Position numbers and translations under genes: made by a program
The notes under the pieces: model-generated
What the model saw: the letters and a program-made list of their open reading frames with translations, nothing else
The model's database searches: none
What the model was told of the DNA's origin: nothing
Shown: piece by piece, positions 1-3,860 of the stretch
Position numbering within the stretch: the first letter of the stretch is position 1
Layout: each line of letters starts with the position of its first letter
Source: JBOGDS01 sp050743075
Lineage (GTDB): Bacteria; Actinomycetota; Actinomycetes; Jiangellales; Jiangellaceae
Assembly: GCA_050743075.1 (NCBI GenBank)
Contig: JBOGDS010000144.1
Location: 1-5,584 of the forward strand
Direction of reading: 5' to 3'
DNA: 5,584 nt

Positions 1-166
1 CGACCTCAACGCCATCGCGGAGCGGCCGTGGCAGGTCACCTTCTCCTTCGGACGCGCGCTGGTCAGCGACGCCCTGCACACCTGGGCCGGTGACGCCGCC
101 AACGTCGCCGCTGCCCAGCAGCGGCTCCTGGACAACTGCCGCGGGGCGGCGGGCGCCACGCGCTGA
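1..166 (+). CDS. Class I fructose-bisphosphate aldolase, C-terminal fragment (5' end outside window)
   Basis: This is the last 54 codons of a gene that begins before the window; the reading frame starts at base 2 and stops with TGA at 164-166. The visible protein contains RPWQVTFSFGRALVSDALHTWAG (residues 8-30 of the fragment). It matches the conserved C-terminal block of class I (Schiff-base) fructose-1,6-bisphosphate aldolases, W-x-[LV]-[ST]-F-S-[FY]-G-R-A-L, whose Gly-Arg pair helps bind substrate phosphate. The enzyme cleaves fructose 1,6-bisphosphate to dihydroxyacetone phosphate and glyceraldehyde 3-phosphate; many members also act on sedoheptulose 1,7-bisphosphate. The catalytic lysine lies upstream and cannot be checked. 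The same-strand epimerase and transketolase genes about 3 kb downstream suggest a shared sugar-phosphate role. The tail after the conserved block is alanine-rich and not informative. The family call is firm; the physiological role is inferred. Confidence 0.85.
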   Translation, partial: DLNAIAERPWQVTFSFGRALVSDALHTWAGDAANVAAAQQRLLDNCRGAAGATR

Positions 167-217
167 CCCCCGCCATCCGGGACGAGCTGCGTCGCTCCTG
201 ACCCTGCCGGCTCCGGT

Positions 218-231
218 CCGCCCTTCGGCGG
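218..231 (+). terminator. Short GC hairpin downstream of the aldolase, possible terminator
   Basis: CCGCC (218-222) and GGCGG (227-231) form a perfect 5-bp all-GC stem around the loop CTTC, 51 nt after the aldolase stop. There is no T-tract after it. U-less hairpins are common as candidate terminators in actinobacteria, but a 5-bp stem in such GC-rich DNA can also arise by chance. Confidence 0.3.
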
Positions 232-242
232 TCGACGTTGGC

Positions 243-483
243 ATGATGAGCCGCGTGGACGAGGCAGCTCTGTTGGAGCGGGTCCAGAAGCTCCTCGACT
301 CCCTCGTCTCCGCGTGGGAGCGGGCCGACGTGCCCGCGATCCTCGACCCAGCAGCACGACGGGGTGTTCGGACTGGGCGCCCTCACCGCACTCACGCTCG
401 AGGGCGACCGGATCGCGGCGTTCACGTCGTTCCTCGCGCCGATGCTCGACGAGCGTTTCGCGTTGCCGCCGACTTTTTCGTGA
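243..483 (+). pseudogene. Remnant of a SnoaL-like domain, probably the tail of a SigG/SigJ-type ECF sigma factor
   Basis: Two pieces of a SnoaL/NTF2-like domain lie in different frames. The first, from ATG 243 or 246 to about 343, gives VDEAALLERVQKLLDSLVSAWERADVPAIL. This resembles the first helix of SnoaL domains, commonly of the form [FV]-x-x-A-[WF]-E-x-A-D-V-x-A-[LI]. The second, about 349-483 in the next forward frame, reads HDGVFGLGALTALTLEGD, then RIAAFTSFLAPMLDERFALP, and ends at TGA 481-483. It resembles the last strands of the SnoaL extension of SigG/SigJ-like ECF sigma factors, which often end in S-F-L-[DA]-P-x-L-[FD]-x-x-F-[GA]-L-P. About 50 middle residues are missing, the frame shifts near 344-350, and no sigma region 2 or 4 is found upstream. 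I read it as a decayed gene with an internal deletion. It could instead derive from a free-standing SnoaL protein. An intact overlapping frame (90-494) does not follow either conserved piece throughout. Confidence 0.6.
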
Positions 484-490
484 CGGACCG

Positions 491-517
491 ATGAGTCCGC
501 GACCACGCGGGACTCAT
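491..517. repeat. Inverted repeat (hairpin) between the pseudogene and the reductase gene
   Basis: Arms ATGAGTCC (491-498) and GGACTCAT (510-517) are perfectly complementary. The inner GCG (499-501) and CGC (506-508) extend the stem to 11 bp, with one bulged G (509) and the 4-nt loop ACCA. It begins 7 nt after the remnant's stop codon and ends 47 nt before the reductase ATG. It could be the old gene's terminator or an operator or 5'-UTR hairpin for the reductase gene; no T-tract is present. Confidence 0.5.
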
Positions 518-564
518 GTGGGGTTAAGGTGCCGGAGGGCCGGCCCCGACACGAGGAGCACGTC

Positions 565-1161
565 ATGAGGAAGCTGATCGTCACCGTGATCTCGACGCTG
601 GACGGGTATGCCGCAGGCGAGGGCGGCAACGTCTTCGTGATGCCCATCGACCTGGGCTTCGACCGCTACAACCTCGAGCGGATGCGGGCCGCCGACACCA
701 TGGTGTTCGGTGCCTCGTCGTTCCACGGGGCGCGCAACTACTGGCCGCCGCTCGCCGGCGACGCCGACGCCCCGGAGGTCGAGCGTGAGATCTCGCGGCT
801 CCACAACACCCTCGACAAGGTCGTCCTCTCCGACAGCACCGCGGCTGATGACACCGCACCGTGGAGCGAGAGCACCGAGGTGGTCCGCCGTGCGGACGCG
901 CGGGACCGGCTCGCCGCGCTGAAGGCCGGCGAGGGCGGCGACATCGTCTGCTTCGGCAGCCTGACCACCTGGAACGACCTGCTCGCGCAGGGCCTGGTCG
1001 ACGAGTTGCACATCCTCATCGGTCCCGCAGCGATCGGCTCCGGCGTTCCGACGTTCACCCGGCCGGTGGAGCAGGAGCTCACGCTCATCGACGTCCAGCG
1101 CCTGGCGGACTCCGGGCTCGTTGCCCTGCAGTACGCCGTCAACCCGCGCGCATCAGCCTGA
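565..1161 (+). CDS. Dihydrofolate reductase-family protein (RibD C-terminal domain)
   Basis: A 198-residue single-domain protein of the RibD-C/DHFR-like fold, the usual length for stand-alone members. It opens with the typical strand MRKLIVTVISTLDGYAA (1-17), where S-[LT]-D-G-[YF] is the family signature. MVFGASSFHGARNYWP (46-61) follows, then VCFGSLTTWNDLLAQGLVDEL (128-148) and ILIGPAAIGSGVPTF (150-164), the glycine-rich NADPH-binding and P-x-x-I-G-x-G-x-P-x-F elements. Members are cytoplasmic NAD(P)H-dependent reductases of mostly unknown substrate; true folate or riboflavin roles should not be assumed. I chose ATG 565 because GAGGAG (553-558) sits 6 nt upstream and the conserved first strand begins there; an in-frame GTG at 529 would add 12 unconserved residues. 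The gene has no operon partner: a pseudogene lies upstream and a convergent kinase gene lies 20 bp downstream. There is no signal peptide or membrane segment. Family call secure, substrate unknown. Confidence 0.9.
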   Translation: MRKLIVTVISTLDGYAAGEGGNVFVMPIDLGFDRYNLERMRAADTMVFGASSFHGARNYWPPLAGDADAPEVEREISRLHNTLDKVVLSDSTAADDTAPWSESTEVVRRADARDRLAALKAGEGGDIVCFGSLTTWNDLLAQGLVDELHILIGPAAIGSGVPTFTRPVEQELTLIDVQRLADSGLVALQYAVNPRASA

Positions 1162-1181
1162 CCGCCCCTTACAGGTCCCTG

Positions 1182-2351
1182 TCAGAGCGGCAGCTCGACG
1201 AGCAGCGTCGTACCGCGGCCCGGGAGCGAGTCGACCCGCAGCGACGCCTCGATCATCGCGCAGCGCTCGGCGATGGAGCTCAGACCGAAGTGTTGCCCGC
1301 CGTCGGCGTCCATGGCCCGGGCAGTGCGGCGTTCGACCGGGTCGAAGCCCTTCCCGTCATCGGAACAACCGAGCACGATCGAGTCACCGACACGGCGCAG
1401 CGACAGCACGATCCGGTGCGCGGCGGCGTGCTTGACGGCGTTGCCAAGGGCCTCCTGGGTGATCCGATAGAGCGCAGCGGCCGCATGATCGGGGAGGTCG
1501 TCGATCCCTGCAGCCGGGTCCACGACGAGGTCGATGGACGGGCCGCCGTCCCGGGTGGCCATCTGGACGAGCGACTCGATCGCCGCGACCAGGCCGAGGT
1601 CGTCCAGCACGAGGCTGTGCAGTCCCGAGACGGCCGCCCTCGTCTGGTTGTAGGCCAGGTCGGCCAGCTCGCGTGCGCTCACCAGTTCGGCACGCGCACG
1701 CTCGAGCTCCTGAAGGCGCATCGAGTTGTCCCACGTGTCCCGCGCCACGACTTCCGACACGCTGAGGTCCGCCGCCGAGAGATGGAACGACATGGACGCA
1801 AGCGCCGTGGTGACACCGTCGTGCAGGTCGAAGGCGATCCTGCGCCGCTCCGCCTCCTGAGCCGAGATCGCCTGCTTGATGAGCCGGTCGCGTTCGGTGC
1901 GGTGTCGGTTGACGGCCCGCCAGAGCTGCTCCGCGTGCAGCCGGAGCCCGAGGCTCGCGGCGTACGGTTGCGCGGTTTCGAGGTCGGCCTGGGTGAACGG
2001 CCGACGCGGGTCTCGGTGCACGGCCAGGACACCGACGACCGCGCCCTCGAGCCCCGGCAGCGGGAGGCACATCCGGGCGACGGTCTGCTGCGGCTCGAGG
2101 CGAAGCAGCTGGCGGTGCAGCGCGTTGCGGGGTGAGTCTGCGTTGAGCAGCACCGGTTTGCGGGTGCGGGCCACCAGCCCGGTGACCCCGAAGCCGACCT
2201 GCAGCTTCAGGGCGCCCGCGGAGGGGTGCGCGGGCCAGATGTCGACGATGGTGAGGTCCTGGCCCTCGATGGCGTAGAGCAGGACTCCGTCGACCTCGAG
2301 CAGGACGGCGAGGTCGGCCGCGCTCGGCTCCGTGCTGTCCGCGGGACTCAA
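1182..2351 (-). CDS. GAF-domain sensor histidine kinase (HisKA_3 / NarL partner type)
   Basis: A 389-residue soluble sensor kinase with no membrane segment. A GAF domain covers about residues 10-140 and should sense a cytoplasmic signal. HisKA_3 follows at about 160-250, with the phospho-acceptor motif AFDLHDG giving His177. The C-terminal HATPase_c domain has the N box ITQEALGNAVKHAA (297-310, Asn304), the G1 box DDGKGFD (331-337) and the G2 box GLSSIAERC (356-364). All key residues are present, so it should be active: it autophosphorylates on His177 and passes the phosphate to a receiver, almost certainly the regulator encoded just upstream. The start is TTG at 2351. It is the only usable start between an upstream in-frame stop (TGA at 2366-2364) and the GAF domain. 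It overlaps the regulator's TGA as TTGA, and GAGGG lies 9 nt upstream, which suggests translational coupling. The GAF ligand cannot be predicted. The gene converges on the reductase gene with a 20-bp gap and no clear terminator. Confidence 0.92.
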   Translation of the reverse strand: MSPADSTEPSAADLAVLLEVDGVLLYAIEGQDLTIVDIWPAHPSAGALKLQVGFGVTGLVARTRKPVLLNADSPRNALHRQLLRLEPQQTVARMCLPLPGLEGAVVGVLAVHRDPRRPFTQADLETAQPYAASLGLRLHAEQLWRAVNRHRTERDRLIKQAISAQEAERRRIAFDLHDGVTTALASMSFHLSAADLSVSEVVARDTWDNSMRLQELERARAELVSARELADLAYNQTRAAVSGLHSLVLDDLGLVAAIESLVQMATRDGGPSIDLVVDPAAGIDDLPDHAAAALYRITQEALGNAVKHAAAHRIVLSLRRVGDSIVLGCSDDGKGFDPVERRTARAMDADGGQHFGLSSIAERCAMIEASLRVDSLPGRGTTLLVELPL

Positions 2352-3016
2352 CGAAACAGGCCCTCACGCAGCGCGATGGCGATCGCGCCGCTCCGGTCCG
2401 AGACGCCCAGCTTGCGGTAGAGCCCGCGGATGTGCGTCTTCACGGTGTCCTCGCTGACGACGAGCTTGCTCGCCACACCCTTGTTGGAGTGCCCCGAGAC
2501 GAGCAGCTCGAGCACCTCCGACTCGCGCTGGGTGAGCCCGAGGTGAGCGCCGGACCAGAACTCCCCCGCACTGAGCCGTGCGGCGGAGAGCGCGACACGG
2601 CCCGCCAGCGCGTGGTCGACGACGGTCTGGCCCTCGCGGACGCGGCTCAGGTGCGCGACGAGCTCCTGGCCGTCGATGCGCTTGAGGATGTAGCCGGAGG
2701 CACCGACGCGGAGCGCCTGGTAGAGATAGTGCTCGTCGTCGTACACGGTCAGCAGTACGACCTTCGTCTCCGGGTGCTGCGTGGTGATCTGCCGGCACAG
2801 GTCAAGGCCACTCTCCTTGCCGATCCGCACGTCGCACAGCACGATGTCGGGGGACTCCTCGGCGACCAGCGCGAGCGCCGCGGCGGCCGTGGTCACCTGC
2901 CCGACGATCACCACCTCGTCCGGGAAGTGGCCGAGCATGGCGTCGAGCCCGTGCAGCACCATCTCGTGGTCGTCCACCAGCACGAGGCGCAAGGGGGTGG
3001 GAGGTGTGTCGGGCAT
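2348..3016 (-). CDS. NarL/LuxR-family response regulator
   Basis: A 222-residue transcription regulator. The N-terminal receiver (about 10-125) has the acidic pair Asp15-Asp16 in LVLVDDHEMV, phospho-acceptor Asp62 in IVLCDVRIG, switch residue Thr90 in VVLLTVYDD, and Lys112 in GYILKRIDG. The C-terminal LuxR/GerE helix-turn-helix (about 160-220) begins LTQRESEVLELLVSGHSNKG, and its recognition helix region is VSEDTVKTHIRGLYRKLGV. Known members bind DNA as dimers once phosphorylated by a HisKA_3 kinase; the partner here is the downstream gene, overlapping by 4 nt. I chose ATG 3016 because the receiver then starts after about 10 residues, as is usual. An in-frame GTG at 3040 would add MRAPYAGR, and neither start has a convincing ribosome-binding site. 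The gene is divergent from the epimerase-transketolase operon across 139 bp, so self-regulation and control of that operon are both plausible but not shown by the sequence. Confidence 0.93.
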   Translation of the reverse strand: MPDTPPTPLRLVLVDDHEMVLHGLDAMLGHFPDEVVIVGQVTTAAAALALVAEESPDIVLCDVRIGKESGLDLCRQITTQHPETKVVLLTVYDDEHYLYQALRVGASGYILKRIDGQELVAHLSRVREGQTVVDHALAGRVALSAARLSAGEFWSGAHLGLTQRESEVLELLVSGHSNKGVASKLVVSEDTVKTHIRGLYRKLGVSDRSGAIAIALREGLFR

Positions 3017-3027
3017 GCGTCCAGCGT

Positions 3028-3037
3028 AGGGCGCCCT
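3028..3037. repeat. Perfect 10-bp palindrome in the regulator leader
   Basis: AGGGCGCCCT is fully self-complementary and ends 11 bp upstream of the regulator ATG (minus strand). It could be a dimer-binding site affecting the two-component operon, but short GC palindromes are frequent in DNA of this composition. If the regulator started at GTG 3040, this site would lie inside its coding sequence. Confidence 0.3.
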
Positions 3038-3068
3038 CACCCCGCCACACCCTCGGGACCCTGGGGCA

Positions 3069-3100
3069 ACTCACCTACTGCTCCACCCACGGGGGTGAGT
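3069..3100. repeat. Inverted repeat, candidate operator for a dimeric regulator
   Basis: ACTCACC (3069-3075) and GGTGAGT (3094-3100) are perfect 7-bp complements separated by 18 bp, so their centres are 25 bp apart. An additional CTCACC half-site lies at 3036-3041. A smaller hairpin, CACCC (3084-3088) with GGGTG (3093-3097), overlaps the right arm. The position 56 bp upstream of the rpe start fits an operator or activator site. Which protein binds is inference; the adjacent LuxR-type regulator or a distant LysR-type regulator are candidates. Confidence 0.4.
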
Positions 3101-3155
3101 GCGCGGAAGGCGGGTCGGGGTGGGATGGACGCACCCGATCAGAAAGGCCGCGCCC

Positions 3156-3860
3156 ATGACCGAGCCCAGTTTCCTGCAGCCGCTCGTCGTGCCCTCGGTA
3201 CTGCCCGCCGACTTCGCCCGCCTCGGCGACGAAGTGTGGCAGCTGTGCGCGGCGGGAGTGGACCGGATCCAGTGGGACGTCATGGACGGCGTCTTCGTCC
3301 CCAACCTGACCTTCGGCCCGGACGTGATCGCCGCAGCGCGCCCGCAGAGCACGGTCGGGTTCGAGGCGCACCTCATGGTCGTCAACCCGGACGAGCTGCT
3401 GGGACGGTACGTCGACGCGGGATGTGAGCTGGTCATCGTGCACGCCGAGGCCTGCACCCACCTCCATCGCACCCTGGCGCGCATCCGCGACCTCGGCGCG
3501 CGCAGCGGCGTCGCCCTCAACCCACACACCCCGGCCGATGTCGTCGAGCATGTCCTCTCCGAGACCGACCTGGTGCTCGCCATGACCGTCAACCCCGGGT
3601 TCGGCGGCCAGACGTACATCCCCGCCATGGAGCCGAAGATCGCGCGCCTGCGACGGATGATCGACGACTCCGGCCTGCCCATCGAGCTCGAGGTGGACGG
3701 CGGCATCACCGACCAGACGATCCGCGGGGCGGCCGCCGCAGGAGCCGACGTCTTCATCTCGGGTTCCTGGATGTACGCATATCCGGACGGCAAGGCTGCC
3801 GCCGTCGAACAACTGCGCACCGCGGCGGCCGAGAGCGCACGACGGGGAGTGGCAGCCTGA
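3156..3860 (+). CDS. rpe: Ribulose-phosphate 3-epimerase
   Basis: A 234-residue TIM-barrel enzyme that interconverts D-ribulose 5-phosphate and D-xylulose 5-phosphate in the cytoplasm. Family motifs occur in order: VPSVLPADFARLGDEV (12-27), DVMDGVFVPNLTFGPDVI (41-58), FEAHLMV (69-75), VHAEA (95-99), MTVNPGFGGQTYIP (143-156), LEVDGGI (178-184) and the phosphate-binding end GADVFISGS (196-204). The two catalytic acid/base aspartates correspond to Asp41 and Asp181, and the metal-ligand His72 is present. The other metal-ligand histidine, normally in H-x-D-x-M-D, is Gln39 here (IQWDVMD). ATG 3156 has AGAAAGG 8 nt upstream; an upstream in-frame start at 3099 would add 19 unconserved residues. The stop overlaps the transketolase ATG by one base (TGATG), so the two are one operon, and the epimerase product xylulose 5-phosphate is the transketolase substrate. 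It would be called cbbE if part of a Calvin cycle cluster, which cannot be judged here. Confidence 0.93.
   Translation: MTEPSFLQPLVVPSVLPADFARLGDEVWQLCAAGVDRIQWDVMDGVFVPNLTFGPDVIAAARPQSTVGFEAHLMVVNPDELLGRYVDAGCELVIVHAEACTHLHRTLARIRDLGARSGVALNPHTPADVVEHVLSETDLVLAMTVNPGFGGQTYIPAMEPKIARLRRMIDDSGLPIELEVDGGITDQTIRGAAAAGADVFISGSWMYAYPDGKAAAVEQLRTAAAESARRGVAA

Larger units (their letters stand above)
3017..3155. promoter_or_regulatory. Divergent intergenic region between regulator and rpe-tkt
   Basis: These 139 bp must hold promoters for the minus-strand two-component pair and probably for the plus-strand rpe-tkt operon. I see no convincing -35/-10 pair. The region does contain the sequence CTCACC at 3036-3041 and 3070-3075 with an inverted GGTGAG at 3094-3099, and a 10-bp palindrome at 3028-3037. 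AGAAAGG (3141-3147), 8 nt before the rpe ATG, is the likely rpe ribosome-binding site. Confidence 0.6.

Noticed and set aside
172..201. Short in-frame peptide AIRDELRRS after the aldolase stop, as a possible frameshifted aldolase extension
   Set aside because: It is ten codons only, in a different frame from the aldolase and without a family match. The aldolase already ends at a reasonable distance after its conserved C-terminal block.
90..494. 134-codon plus-strand open frame in the gap after the aldolase
   Set aside because: It begins inside the aldolase coding sequence. Only the stretch from 243 to about 343 looks protein-like, after which the conserved SnoaL pattern continues in a different frame. 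I treat it as part of a pseudogene.
1171..1182. ACAGG/CCTGT palindrome in the convergent gap between the reductase and kinase genes
   Set aside because: The arms are 5 bp with only a 2-nt spacer, too tight for an RNA hairpin, and there is no T-tract. It is not a credible bidirectional terminator.
861..2135. Long plus-strand open frame (424 codons) opposite the kinase gene
   Set aside because: It is antisense to a kinase with every family motif intact. The translation is rich in Arg, Gly and Val without recognisable motifs, as expected for shadow frames in GC-rich DNA, and it also overlaps the reductase gene.
2432..3427. Plus-strand open frame (331 codons) across the regulator, the intergenic region and the rpe start
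   Set aside because: It overlaps the response regulator antisense and rpe in another frame, and its translation is low-complexity without a recognisable fold.
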